Below, piece after piece: positions 44,101 to 52,737 of a DNA stretch of 64,000 nucleotides. The DNA comes from Pseudomonas fluorescens. GTDB taxonomy: Bacteria; Pseudomonadota; Gammaproteobacteria; Pseudomonadales; Pseudomonadaceae. A model generated the notes under the pieces. It was given only the letters and a program-made list of their open reading frames with translations, did not search any database and was not told the DNA's origin. A program made the translations under genes and the position numbers. The stretch spans positions 62,001 through 126,000 of the forward strand of contig NZ_CABVHU010000006.1 in NCBI RefSeq assembly GCF_902497855.1, given 5' to 3'. Every line of letters starts with the position of its first letter. Position 1 is the first letter of the stretch.

Positions 44101-44590
44101 TGAGCTGGTTCGCGAAGGCCAGCGCACTTACCTGCAACTGCGACTGCCGGGTGTGCGTACGCGGGAAATGGACAGCCGCCAACTGCACCTGCAGGCCTTT
44201 CATCAAACCCGCGATCGGCAACCCCAACCCTACAGTCGGCATGCACCGCCCCCCCGTTGGCAGGAAAACAGTGCGGCCTGGGCTGCGGTGACCGTGGTCG
44301 CCAGCCAGGCAGACGAAGCGCTGACTCTTCAGATGCCGATCAGCGAAGCCCAGCAAACCTCTGATTTCGCTTTGGCGCTCAACATCCGCTACCAGCTGGA
44401 AGCCGAACGCAACTTGTTTCACCACACCAACTTTGTCCTGCGCGACCTGCGCATTGCAATGGTGCGGGGCGTACGGTTGCCGGCCCTGGGCCGGTTTACG
44501 CTTGATCCCGTGGACACCTTGCCCAGCGGTCTCGGCAAGGCGCTCTTCTGGGGGTGCAAGCGCGAAGAAATGGCGGCGGTCGATGATTAA
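41159..44590 (+). CDS. Type VI secretion effector, VasX/BTH_I2691-like
   Basis: A 1,143-residue protein. The GTG at 41159 is preceded by AAGGAGG and overlaps the adaptor stop. Residues of about 20-190 (IGLCPLMGQKVQLLPLRYGLV; GIRLLRDGYLYLIDN; YASYSEIQW) match the VasX-type N-terminal region. The middle is long and helical. Hydrophobic segments lie at about 745-765, 775-800, 825-845 and 920-940, as expected for a pore-forming, colicin-like toxin. The last 200 residues are beta-rich (ELVREGQRTYLQLRLPG). It likely permeabilises competitor membranes; the killing mechanism is inferred. Partial DNA of its 3' region is repeated at 45800-46000. Confidence 0.78.
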   Translation: MNARQPPKVSANTAAMAMSAKDARSPIGLCPLMGQKVQLLPLRYGLVERLDPSGELTLPLTLKSQPLGIRLLRDGYLYLIDNDTGYLHEYRVEQGQISKLLWQGREVAGDTRTAAVGEPHLVFTRQHRLYASYSEIQWTAFKCAQVLKGPGERERLMQRIDLASACPVNGGTDLLSKLQAEKWLAEVAPPLPPTAGKGPEALPEGAHPQERQPYSWEATPLFKETGIEALTSRVLGVYQNDYLFLVLRDDFGVMRDLASAQLQVADWIEHWSADEAAQRKYLTGAYIQSLYEAGPARLQALATTNAEVKDLQEALSPQQQTALHDYLRAKREHARPSIYGDEQAWRKAAASDPYARAFVNLLDALGEALWQKHQSAIASLHLQTWEALNGKAIGERGIDQLVKRAEMQKFVRQQQTLLSHWQQRLQAIREDRLNMIASGHFHRAAWYYDFQHDALIQHRLETEFVCVAALCSDRDATEKLAAFLEQNPLTVVPGLETLPLAEQLDVSKKLLDLSNFSIKVATAPDSLANVNALANQFNSLMNERLPNYGDLNTRFKGLQSLLDGAYNPARQLSIADELDTAHNALTQRQQIDPDSFLRDLGQPARLQLLREFSRSGLTLRAASADEIQAFNKTRDAALDLRRQLKRAYKLRREELSRQTHGLSAPGSERVHNQRINELKAALLPLEERLSRALTVGGGGRRQIGTVVDGMDPALRKEMQRTVRDFRATGTFGKPLSSALKSGGDGIALLLFVYQGQKFVEALSSILKKDNRSLTDAVAFAESFFGMSAAGFAAVQGLSVTILQAHIEQMDSAAGKLNTMSRLGRWTGLAGDAAFVAGALAAAFDLGKHSQQWGKALAEGNHQALAATTLQIAGDGILVGTNTWGAKHTTSIISQILKKPAQLRALAWAEASPRLLSIAAKANLVGLIGTALQLVGEGFYNYFNLDALQKWLQASAWGRANLQRSLAEDWSTLARVVQQPTCELVREGQRTYLQLRLPGVRTREMDSRQLHLQAFHQTRDRQPQPYSRHAPPPRWQENSAAWAAVTVVASQADEALTLQMPISEAQQTSDFALALNIRYQLEAERNLFHHTNFVLRDLRIAMVRGVRLPALGRFTLDPVDTLPSGLGKALFWGCKREEMAAVDD

Positions 44591-45770
44591 CCGACTGTTC
44601 AAACGCAGAAAACCGCCGCAATCCCCAGAGTCGACACCGGACGTCCGCAGCCAGCGGCCCGGTGCCGGGGAGTTGCGGCTCAGGGGGCTGAATGAAACCC
44701 TGTTCCTGGCGCCATTGCCGGTCTACACCGGGCAGGCGCAGGTGTCTCGACGTAATTTTTCGGCGATGAATGAGACCTATCTGGAATTGGGGGGAAGCAA
44801 CTACGGGATGGTGGAACTGGGGAAAAGATTGGCGGTGATGATTTGGTTTGTGTTGTTCGCGGCTTTCATTGCCCCGGGCTTATTGATCATGTATGGAGTA
44901 ATCTTTTATTCAGAAAACTTCAAAGACCCTTTGCATGATCTACTCATTTTTTTTGAGGTGGGTATCGGCATTTGCCTGTTATCCCTGATTCCGATTGGCG
45001 CCTACGTCTACGGCATGCTCTCCAATGTCCGAACCCTGGCCAAAAGCTATCCAGTCCGCTTCAACCGCCAACGCCGCGAAGTTTGCTACATCGACGACAC
45101 CACCCATCGAGTGCTGATCGTGCCTTGGGAAAACGTGGTGGCCTGGGTCGCCCGCAGCCAGGGCGTGACCAGCTACGGCGCGATGCGCGATTACACCTTC
45201 GGCATGGGACTGGAGGACGAAGAGCGCGACACCGTGCAGTTTATATTGTCGGCCCAACCCAGCGATGCGCATGCGCTGGGCATGTGGACGTCGATCCGCA
45301 ACTTCATGGAGGACGGGGAATTGGTGGATACGCCCAATCCCATGCTGGCCGCGCTGGGCATCACCCTGACCGAGGACGAGCTCAAGCCTTACGAAGGGCT
45401 GCACACCTTTGAAATCGAACGGCTCGACGCCAGGGCATTGGGTAGGCTGGACGACGGAGGAGGCGATCTGACTGCCGAAGAGCGCAAGCGTTGGGGTTAC
45501 TCCAAACGCTCCCACTGGCCTCTGCGCTGGTGGTACGTCAGACGGGTGATAGTGTTCTGGAAAATGCCCTACCTGATCGCCGAATGGGCCCACCGCAAGG
45601 GCCGCCCGACCCTGCCTGAATGCGTGCAAGCCTGGTCGCAACCGCTGCCTCGCGAACAATGGGCTCAGCCCAGCCCCGCCCTGCAAAAAGCCAACGCCCT
45701 GGTCAAGACCGCCATGGACAAAAAAGGCGCGAGTTTCGTCGACGCCTGCAAGGCGGCGGGGCTGCATTGA
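44583..45770 (+). CDS. DUF6708-type membrane protein, probable immunity or effector partner
   Basis: A 395-residue protein whose ATG at 44583 overlaps the effector stop by 8 bases. Two hydrophobic segments lie at about 87-107 and 122-146 (GKRLAVMIWFVLFAAFIAPG; GIGICLLSLIPIGAYVYG), with a large C-terminal cytoplasmic part containing WENVVAWVARSQGV and GMGLEDEERDTVQF. I associate this pattern with DUF6708. A membrane protein translated with a membrane-active effector is a good immunity candidate, though this is inferred from position. The first part of the gene is plainly AT-richer around 44870-44960 than the effector gene. Confidence 0.6.
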   Translation: MINRLFKRRKPPQSPESTPDVRSQRPGAGELRLRGLNETLFLAPLPVYTGQAQVSRRNFSAMNETYLELGGSNYGMVELGKRLAVMIWFVLFAAFIAPGLLIMYGVIFYSENFKDPLHDLLIFFEVGIGICLLSLIPIGAYVYGMLSNVRTLAKSYPVRFNRQRREVCYIDDTTHRVLIVPWENVVAWVARSQGVTSYGAMRDYTFGMGLEDEERDTVQFILSAQPSDAHALGMWTSIRNFMEDGELVDTPNPMLAALGITLTEDELKPYEGLHTFEIERLDARALGRLDDGGGDLTAEERKRWGYSKRSHWPLRWWYVRRVIVFWKMPYLIAEWAHRKGRPTLPECVQAWSQPLPREQWAQPSPALQKANALVKTAMDKKGASFVDACKAAGLH

Positions 45771-45799
45771 ACCTGCACTGCACACATCGCCCGGTGGCC

Positions 45800-46000
45800 G
45801 GCTGCAAGCCAGCGCCTGGGGCACGGCCAACCTGCAACGCTGTCTGGCCGAAGACTGGAGAGCTCTGGCCAGGGTGGTGCAACAACCGACCTGCGAACTG
45901 GTTCGCGATGGCCAGCGCACCTACCTGCAACTGCGACTGCCGGGGGTGCGCACCCGGGAAATGGACAGCCGTCAACTGCACCTGCGGGCCTTTCATCAAA
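45800..46000 (+). pseudogene. Displaced copy of the effector 3' segment
   Basis: This 201-base block is colinear, without gaps, with 44007-44207 inside the effector gene and about 90% identical by eye. It encodes the same stretch (LQASAWG, then VVQQPTCELVRDGQRTYLQL). It has no start of its own, and after 46000 the sequence is different (GATGGGGCAATG). It looks like the remaining part of a former effector copy or alternative C-terminus behind the immunity gene. Confidence 0.75.
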
Positions 46001-46106
46001 GATGGGGCAATGTTCTGGAGGTGCGACCTTGCCCCGGCCGGCGTTCCGATGATGGACGTCAACGGTAACGCGTGGTGTCAGGCAGCACGTGTCGTCCATT
46101 CGTTCT

Positions 46107-46130
46107 TCGCGAGCAAGCTCGCTCCTACAG
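46107..46130. repeat. Single REP half-unit
   Basis: One GCGAGCAAGCTCGCTCCTAC unit without a facing partner lies at the boundary between the effector debris and the 3' end of the GGDEF-EAL gene. Confidence 0.7.
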
Positions 46131-49100
46131 GAGGAGTTTTTGAAATTCCTCCACCGGCAACGGCCGGCTGTGCAGATACCCCTGATAGAAATGACAGCCC
46201 AGACCCTGCAGGAAATCCAGCTGGTCCTGGGTTTCCACCCCTTCGGCGATCACCTTCAATTCCAGGCTGCGGGCCATGGCGACGATGGCGCGGATGATCT
46301 CGGCATCGTTGGGGTCGGTGGTGGCGCAGCGTATGAAGGACTGGTCGATTTTCAGGGTGTCGACCGGCAGGCGCTTGAGGTAGGTCAGCGAGGAGTAACC
46401 GGTGCCGAAGTCGTCCATGGCAAAGCTCACGCCGAGTTTTTTCAGGCGGCGCATTTTGCTGATGGTGTCTTCCAGGTTCTGGATGACGATGCCTTCGGTG
46501 ATTTCCAGTTTCAGCAGCGAGCAGGGCAGGCCGTGACTGGCGAGGCTGTGTTCGATGCGTTCGACGAAGTCGTTCTGGCGGAATTGCCGTGGGCTGATGT
46601 TCACGCACAGGCTGAAGTCGAGGGGGTCGATCAGGTCTTTGCGGACCAGCTGTTTGAAGGCGGCGCAGACCTCGTCGATGATCCAGGTGCCCACTTCGAG
46701 GATCAGCCCGCTGTCCTCCAGCACCTTGATGAACTCCGTGGGCGACTGCGCGCCGAATTCCGGATGGTCCCAGCGCACCAGCGCCTCGGCGCCGACGATG
46801 CGGCCGTTGCGCGCGTCCACCTGCGGTTGGTAATTGACGCGAAACTCGCCGCGGGACAGGGCCTGGCGCAGGTCGGTTTCCAGGCGCAGGCGTTGGCTCG
46901 CGGCCTTCTGCATGGTGTTGTGATACATCTGCGTGGTGTTGCGGCCCGAATCCTTGGCCCGATAGAGCGCGATGTCGGCGCGCTTGAGCAGGTCGGTCGG
47001 GGTCGAGCCGTGATCGGGAATCAGTGCGATGCCGATGCTCGGGGTCACTTGCAGGCGCTGGCCGTCGAGGAACATCGGTTGGGACAGCAGTTCACGCAAG
47101 GTGTCGGCCAGATCCAGGACCTGATCGCTGACGTCGTTGCGCGAGCCTTCAAGGCCGCTGAGCAGCACCACGAACTCATCACCCCCCAGCCGCGCAACGG
47201 TGTCCTCCATGCGCACGCTGGCTTCAAGGCGCGCGGTGATGATTTTCAGCACCGTATCGCCCACCGGATGGCCGAGCGAATCGTTGATGTGCTTGAAGTG
47301 GTCGAGGTCGAGAAACATCAGGGCGCCGCGCAGGTTGTGGCGCTTGAGCAGGGCGATCTGCTGGCTCAGGCGATCCATCAGCAGCGCGCGGTTGGGCAGG
47401 TTGGTCAAGGGGTCGTGGTAGGCCAGGTGGCGGATCTGCGCTTCGGCATTTTTCAGCAGGCTGACGTCCCGCGCCGTCAGCAGCAGGCAAGCGGTTTCGT
47501 TCAGAGTGATGGGTTCCACCGAGACTTCGACGGTCAGCAATTCGCCGCGTTTATTGCGCCCGAGCATCTCCAGGTGATGAACCCGGCCCTTCATGTGGAG
47601 CTCGGCCAGCAGCGTCGAGCGTTGTTTTTCCTCGGCCCAGATGCCGACCTGGTACACCGTGCGGCCGATCACTTCGTCGGCGCGATAGCCGGTCAGGCGG
47701 CAGAAGCCATCGTTGACTTCCAGATAGCGTCCGGTGTCGCGCTCGGTGATGGTGATGGCGTCGGGGCTGGAGTGGAAGGCCTTGGCGAACTTCTCTTCGC
47801 TGGCCTTGAGCGCCGCTTCCGAGCGTTGCTGCTGGGTGATGTCGCGCAGGGTGGTGACGATGCACGGCTGGTCGCCGACGCTGATCTGGCGGCTGGAAAT
47901 CACGCAGGTCAGGGTCTGCCCGTCTTTGTGCTGGATCAGGATCGCGACATTGTTCAGGCCTTGTTCGCGGATGACTTGTTCGATCCGCCGCAGGCTTTTC
48001 GCCGAAGCGTCCCACAGGCCGATTTCGTCGGCACTGCGACCAATCACCTCGGCGGTGCTCCAGCCGAAGGTCTGGGTGAAGCTGGAGTTGATCTCGATGA
48101 ACAGGCCGGTGTCCTGGTGGGTCACGCAGATCGGATCCGGGCTGACCTGGAACAGGGTGGCGAATTTCTCTTCGGAGGCCACCAGGCGCTGTTCGCGTTC
48201 CACTTGATCGGTAATGTCGAGCAGCGTGCCGGCCATGCGCAGCGGCGCGCCCTTGTCATCGCGGTACAGTCGGGCGCGGCTTTCCAGGTAGCGTGAACTG
48301 CCATCCGCCAGTTGCACGCGGTAAGTCAGTTGATAATTGCCGGCCGGGCCTTCGCGCAGGCTGCGGTAGGCGTCGCGCATGCTGTCGCGTTCTTCGCCGG
48401 GCACGCCTTCGAAAAAATCGTCGAAGGATTCATGAAAAGGTTTGGCTTCCAGCCCGTGCAGTTGGGCGGCGCGCGCCGAACCGTAGAGCATGCCGCTGGG
48501 AATGTGCCAGTCCCAGGTGCCCAGCTGCGCGGAATCCAGGGCCAGGTCGAGGCGTTCCTGGCTGTCTTTGAGGGCGTGTTCGGCGGCTTTGCGTTCGGTG
48601 GTGTCAAGGAAGGTACTGAGCAGATAGGGCTGGCCTTCGAGCTCGACTTTCTGCGCGCTGAGGATGCCGTCGTGGACCTGGCCGTTGCTGGCGCGAAACT
48701 GCACCTCCATGCTGGTCAATTCGCCCTTGGCCTTGGTGGCCTTGACCAGTTGCGCCCGTTGTTCCGGGTGCACCCACAGGCCCAGTTCGAGGGTGGTGCG
48801 GCCGATCGCGTCTTGCACCGGCCAGCCGAACAGGCTTTCGAAATACTGGTTGGCTTCGCTGATCAGGCCGTCTTCCTGGCGGGTCAGCAACACCATGTTC
48901 GGGCACAGGTGAAACAGCGTGGCGAAACGTTTTTCCGAACTGCTCAGGGCCTGTTCACGCTGACGCTGGTGGGTGATTTCGCGGATGACGCCGATCATCC
49001 GTGGCCGGCCGTCTTTATCCGGCAGCAGGCTGCCGTTGATTTCCAGCCAGTGCAGGCTGCCGTCGGGCCATTGAATGCGGTGGTGCATCGCCTGTTCCAG

Positions 49101-49403
49101 CGGGGCGCCGGCGATCACCGCGTGGAACGCGCGAATGGTTTTCGCCCGGTCCTCGGGTGGCAGCAGGTCAAGGTATTCCAGATCGGCCGGCAGCGGTTGC
49201 CGGGGATCGAAGCCGAACAACGCCTGGGTGCCCCGGGACCAGCTGATCTGCCCGCGTTCGATGTCCCAGTACCAGGCGCCCAGGTGCGCGCCGTTGAGGG
49301 CGGCCAGTAATTGCGGCGCACTTTCCCAGCTCTGCTCGGACCGTTTCGGGTCCAGCGCCTGAATACGCGGCATCGGCGGAATTCGGTCAACAGATTTCGG
49401 CAT
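46125..49403 (-). CDS. Multi-PAS GGDEF-EAL protein (cyclic-di-GMP turnover)
   Basis: A 1,092-residue protein starting at the ATG at 49403 after AAGG (a TTG at 49409 is also open). It carries about five PAS/PAC sensor units: residues of about 40-155, 160-280, 290-415, 420-535 and 540-660. A GGDEF domain (about 660-825; LGGDEF intact near 740) and an EAL domain (about 840-1,090; GAEALVRW near 872, then ITEGIVIQ and DDFGTGYSSL) follow. Both active sites look intact, so it may make and degrade cyclic-di-GMP. No membrane segment is seen, so it is a cytoplasmic sensor. It probably controls biofilm or motility. The ligand is unknown. Confidence 0.88.
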   Translation of the reverse strand: MPKSVDRIPPMPRIQALDPKRSEQSWESAPQLLAALNGAHLGAWYWDIERGQISWSRGTQALFGFDPRQPLPADLEYLDLLPPEDRAKTIRAFHAVIAGAPLEQAMHHRIQWPDGSLHWLEINGSLLPDKDGRPRMIGVIREITHQRQREQALSSSEKRFATLFHLCPNMVLLTRQEDGLISEANQYFESLFGWPVQDAIGRTTLELGLWVHPEQRAQLVKATKAKGELTSMEVQFRASNGQVHDGILSAQKVELEGQPYLLSTFLDTTERKAAEHALKDSQERLDLALDSAQLGTWDWHIPSGMLYGSARAAQLHGLEAKPFHESFDDFFEGVPGEERDSMRDAYRSLREGPAGNYQLTYRVQLADGSSRYLESRARLYRDDKGAPLRMAGTLLDITDQVEREQRLVASEEKFATLFQVSPDPICVTHQDTGLFIEINSSFTQTFGWSTAEVIGRSADEIGLWDASAKSLRRIEQVIREQGLNNVAILIQHKDGQTLTCVISSRQISVGDQPCIVTTLRDITQQQRSEAALKASEEKFAKAFHSSPDAITITERDTGRYLEVNDGFCRLTGYRADEVIGRTVYQVGIWAEEKQRSTLLAELHMKGRVHHLEMLGRNKRGELLTVEVSVEPITLNETACLLLTARDVSLLKNAEAQIRHLAYHDPLTNLPNRALLMDRLSQQIALLKRHNLRGALMFLDLDHFKHINDSLGHPVGDTVLKIITARLEASVRMEDTVARLGGDEFVVLLSGLEGSRNDVSDQVLDLADTLRELLSQPMFLDGQRLQVTPSIGIALIPDHGSTPTDLLKRADIALYRAKDSGRNTTQMYHNTMQKAASQRLRLETDLRQALSRGEFRVNYQPQVDARNGRIVGAEALVRWDHPEFGAQSPTEFIKVLEDSGLILEVGTWIIDEVCAAFKQLVRKDLIDPLDFSLCVNISPRQFRQNDFVERIEHSLASHGLPCSLLKLEITEGIVIQNLEDTISKMRRLKKLGVSFAMDDFGTGYSSLTYLKRLPVDTLKIDQSFIRCATTDPNDAEIIRAIVAMARSLELKVIAEGVETQDQLDFLQGLGCHFYQGYLHSRPLPVEEFQKLLL

Positions 49404-49477
49404 TTTCAAGCCTTGGCTGAATTGGACGTTAGGTACCGGCGTTCACGGCGCAATTGATTCTATAGACGTAGCACAGC

Positions 49478-50368
49478 TTAGCCCTGAATCCCTGGCCCAT
49501 CGATTTGTGCATCCAGCAGGGCCATAAAGGCCCGTGCCGCATTCGAGAGCGTCCGTTCGGTGTGCAAGATATAGCCTAGCTGGCGAGTCAGTTGTATGCC
49601 CGGTAAAGGTACTCGTGCTACTTGCTCGTCGAGCATGGTGCGCGGCAACACGCTCCAGGCCAGGCCGATCGACACCATCATCTTGATCGTTTCCAGATAA
49701 TTGGTGCTCATGGCGATGTTCGGCGTCAGGCCCCGGGCTTCGAACAGGCGCTGGACGATGTGGTGGGTAAAGGTGTTGCCGCCGGGGAAAACCGCCGGGT
49801 GCAGGGCGATGTCCGCCAGGCTGACCGGGCCGTTGCTGATCAGCGAATGCTCCGGGGCGACCACGAAATCCAGCGGGTCGTCCCATACGGGCGTGGCCTT
49901 GACCAGGGCGTGGGGCTCCGGCGCCAGGGTGATGATCGCCAGTTCGGCGCGGCCATGAAGGATTTCTTCGTAGGCCACTTCCGAGTCGAGGAACTGAATA
50001 TCCAGCGCCACTTCTGGATAGCGCCGGGTGAACTCTCTTAATAAAGGCGGCAGGCGGTGCAGGCCGATGTGGTGACTGGTGGCCAGGGTCAGGCGGCCGC
50101 TCACTTCGCCGGTCAGGTTGGTCAGGGCGCGGCGGGTGTCGTCCAGCACGTTCAGAATCTGATAGGCCCGGGGCAGCAAGGCGCGGCCGGCCTCGGTCAG
50201 GCCGACTTCACGTCCCAGGCGATCGAACAGGCGCACCTTCAATTGCTGTTCCAGCCCGGCGATGCGTTTGCTGATGGCCGGTTGCGTGAGGTGCAGCCGC
50301 TCGCCGGCGCCGGAGAAGCTGCCGGTCTCGGCAATCGCTATAAAGGCATTGAGGTTGGCCAGGTCCAT
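49478..50368 (-). CDS. LysR-family regulator divergent from leuCD
   Basis: A 296-residue protein. The ATG at 50368 gives the LysR N-terminus DLANLNAFIAIAETGSFSG, with the helix-turn-helix in LHLTQPAISKRIAGLEQQL; the frame extends ten codons upstream (50398). The effector domain follows (LTLATSHHIGLHRLPPLL). It is divergent from leuC with about 150 bases between, and adjacent LysR regulators of leuCD are common in Pseudomonas. It may respond to a leucine-pathway intermediate; this is inference. Confidence 0.85.
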   Translation of the reverse strand: MDLANLNAFIAIAETGSFSGAGERLHLTQPAISKRIAGLEQQLKVRLFDRLGREVGLTEAGRALLPRAYQILNVLDDTRRALTNLTGEVSGRLTLATSHHIGLHRLPPLLREFTRRYPEVALDIQFLDSEVAYEEILHGRAELAIITLAPEPHALVKATPVWDDPLDFVVAPEHSLISNGPVSLADIALHPAVFPGGNTFTHHIVQRLFEARGLTPNIAMSTNYLETIKMMVSIGLAWSVLPRTMLDEQVARVPLPGIQLTRQLGYILHTERTLSNAARAFMALLDAQIDGPGIQG

Positions 50369-50516
50369 TGTCGTATTCCAGTTGGTTATCCAAAGCATAA
50401 AAAATATGAATTTGAGTTATTTAATGTAACCCCCTAGGATCGACCTCACAAGCCAAAGGGTTATTGAAGCATTCAAAGCCCGGGGCATAGAAACAAGCTG
50501 ATGAGGAAACCGTCTG
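50369..50516. promoter_or_regulatory. Divergent LysR/leuC control region
   Basis: An AT-rich tract (AAAGCATAAAAAATATG and TTTGAGTTATTTAATG, 50391-50427) separates the genes and includes a TTGAGT/TAATGT-like promoter reading towards leuC. TTAT-n-ATAA-like symmetry could hold the LysR site. No attenuator-type leader peptide was identified. Confidence 0.4.
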
Positions 50517-51935
50517 ATGGCCGGCAAAACGCTCTACGACAAGCTCTGGGATTCGCACTTGGTCAAGCAGCGCGACGATGGCTCTGCGCTGATCTACATC
50601 GATCGTCACATCATCCATGAAGTGACCTCGCCGCAAGCCTTCGAAGGCCTGCGCCTGGCCGGGCGCAAGCCTTGGCGCATCGATGCCAACATCGCGACCC
50701 CGGACCACAACGTACCGACTACGCCGGAGCGCAAGGGCGGCATCGAAGCCATTGCCGACGAGGTCTCGCGTTTGCAGGTGCAGACCCTCGACGATAACTG
50801 TGACGAATACGGCATCGTCGAATTCAAGATGAATGACGTGCGCCAGGGTATCGTCCACGTCATCGGCCCGGAGCAGGGCGCCACCTTGCCGGGCATGACC
50901 GTGGTCTGCGGCGACTCCCATACCTCGACCCATGGCGCATTCGGCGCATTGGCGCACGGTATCGGCACCTCCGAGGTCGAGCATGTGCTCGCCACCCAGT
51001 GCCTGGTCGCCAAGAAAATGAAAAATATGCTGGTGTCGGTCGAGGGTAAATTGCCGTTCGGCGTGACCGCCAAGGACATCGTCCTCGCCGTGATCGGCAA
51101 GATCGGCACCGCCGGCGGTAACGGCCATGCCATCGAGTTCGCCGGTAGCGCGATTCGCGACTTGTCCGTTGAAGGCCGCATGACCATCTGCAACATGTCG
51201 ATCGAGGCCGGTGCGCGCGTCGGCCTGGTGGCGGCGGACGAAAAGACCGTGGAATACGTCAAGGGCCGTCCATTCGCCCCGAAAGGCGCGGAATGGGACC
51301 TGGCTGTCGAAGCCTGGAAAGACCTGGTGACTGACAAGGATGCGAAGTTCGACACCGTCGTCGAACTCGACGCGACCCAGATCAAACCGCAAGTCAGCTG
51401 GGGCACCTCGCCCGAGATGGTGTTGGCCGTTGATCAGAACGTGCCGGACCCGGCCAAGGAAATGGACCTGGTCAAGCGTGGCTCCATCGAGCGCGCCTTG
51501 AAGTACATGGGCTTGACCGCCAATCAGGCGATCACCGACATCCAGTTGGACCGGGTGTTTATCGGTTCCTGCACCAACTCGCGGATTGAAGACCTGCGTG
51601 CGGCGGCAGTGATCGCCAAGGGCCGCAAAGTGGCGTCGACCATCAAGCAGGCCATCGTAGTGCCGGGCTCGGGCCTGGTGAAGGCTCAGGCCGAATCGGA
51701 AGGCCTGGACAAGATCTTCCTCGATGCCGGTTTCGAATGGCGTGAGCCGGGCTGCTCGATGTGCCTGGCGATGAACCCGGACCGTTTGGAAAGTGGCGAG
51801 CATTGCGCTTCGACCTCCAACCGTAACTTCGAAGGCCGTCAGGGCGCCGGTGGCCGTACCCACCTGGTGAGCCCGGCCATGGCCGCCGCCGCCGCTGTGA
51901 ACGGTCGTTTCGTCGACGTCCGTGAATTGATCTAA
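50517..51935 (+). CDS. leuC: 3-isopropylmalate dehydratase large subunit
   Basis: A 472-residue [4Fe-4S] subunit. Motifs are [36 protein letters not shown] and [13 protein letters not shown] with the three cluster cysteines. With LeuD it isomerises 2-isopropylmalate to 3-isopropylmalate in leucine biosynthesis. leuD starts 11 bases later. Length is normal. It offers an in-window comparison with the fused aconitase-like enzyme at 8946, which has the same motifs in reversed domain order. Confidence 0.97.
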   Translation: MAGKTLYDKLWDSHLVKQRDDGSALIYIDRHIIHEVTSPQAFEGLRLAGRKPWRIDANIATPDHNVPTTPERKGGIEAIADEVSRLQVQTLDDNCDEYGIVEFKMNDVRQGIVHVIGPEQGATLPGMTVVCGDSHTSTHGAFGALAHGIGTSEVEHVLATQCLVAKKMKNMLVSVEGKLPFGVTAKDIVLAVIGKIGTAGGNGHAIEFAGSAIRDLSVEGRMTICNMSIEAGARVGLVAADEKTVEYVKGRPFAPKGAEWDLAVEAWKDLVTDKDAKFDTVVELDATQIKPQVSWGTSPEMVLAVDQNVPDPAKEMDLVKRGSIERALKYMGLTANQAITDIQLDRVFIGSCTNSRIEDLRAAAVIAKGRKVASTIKQAIVVPGSGLVKAQAESEGLDKIFLDAGFEWREPGCSMCLAMNPDRLESGEHCASTSNRNFEGRQGAGGRTHLVSPAMAAAAAVNGRFVDVRELI

Positions 51936-51946
51936 AGGAGCGCAGC

Positions 51947-52591
51947 ATGAAAGCTTTTACCCAGCACACTGGACTTGTCGCGCCTCTGGATCGTGCCAAC
52001 GTCGACACCGACCAGATCATTCCCAAGCAATTCTTGAAGTCGATCAAGCGCACGGGTTTCGGCCCGAACCTGTTCGACGAATGGCGCTACCTGGATGTGG
52101 GGCAGCCGTATCAGGACAACTCCAAGCGTCCGTTGAACAAGGACTTCGTGCTCAACGCCGAGCGTTATCAAGGCGCCAGCGTGTTGCTGGCCAGGGAGAA
52201 CTTCGGTTGCGGCTCCAGCCGCGAACACGCGCCGTGGGCGCTGGAAGAGTACGGTTTTCGCAGCATCATCGCGCCGAGCTATGCCGATATCTTCTTCAAC
52301 AACAGCTTCAAGAACGGCTTGCTGCCGATCATCTTGAGCGACGCTGAGGTCGATGAGCTGTTCCAGCAGGTTGAAGCGACGCCTGGGTACCAGTTGCAGG
52401 TCGATCTGGAAGCCCAGACCGTGACCCGTCCGGATGGCAAGGTGCTGCACTTTGAAATCGACGCGTTCCGTAAGCATTGCCTGCTCAATGGGCTGGACGA
52501 TATCGGGCTGACGTTGATGGACCACGAGGCGATTGCGACGTTTGAAGCCAAGCATCGGGCCAGTCAGCCTTGGTTGTTTCGCGACGCCTGA
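51947..52591 (+). CDS. leuD: 3-isopropylmalate dehydratase small subunit
   Basis: A 214-residue swivel subunit preceded by AAAGGAG. Motifs are [15 protein letters not shown] and [16 protein letters not shown]. It completes the LeuCD enzyme. A REP pair follows, which may stabilise the leuCD messenger before the downstream methyltransferase gene. Confidence 0.97.
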   Translation: MKAFTQHTGLVAPLDRANVDTDQIIPKQFLKSIKRTGFGPNLFDEWRYLDVGQPYQDNSKRPLNKDFVLNAERYQGASVLLARENFGCGSSREHAPWALEEYGFRSIIAPSYADIFFNNSFKNGLLPIILSDAEVDELFQQVEATPGYQLQVDLEAQTVTRPDGKVLHFEIDAFRKHCLLNGLDDIGLTLMDHEAIATFEAKHRASQPWLFRDA

Positions 52592-52612
52592 GCAATTGAT
52601 GTAGGCCGTTAT

Positions 52613-52696
52613 GGCCCCTTCGCTGGCAAGCCAGCTCCTACAGGTTTTGTGAACGCCGCAAATCACTGTAGGAGCTGGCTTGCCAGCGAAGGGGCC
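52613..52696. repeat. REP pair with 30-base perfect arms
   Basis: Arms at 52613-52642 and 52667-52696 (core CTTCGCTGGCAAGCCAGCTC) are exact complements. It lies between leuD and the methyltransferase gene and would form a strong hairpin. Confidence 0.87.
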
Positions 52697-52737
52697 CGCA
52701 AAGACACCACAAGACTAACCCCCAAAAAGGAAGTCCC

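Noticed and set aside
41159..44590. Rhs-type polymorphic toxin
   Set aside because: No YD repeats or Rhs core; the N-terminus matches the VasX-like group instead.
46089..48296. 735-codon open frame on the plus strand
   Set aside because: It is antisense to the well-supported PAS-GGDEF-EAL gene, has low-complexity Gln/Ala/Gly composition and no recognisable motif. It results from GC-rich third positions.
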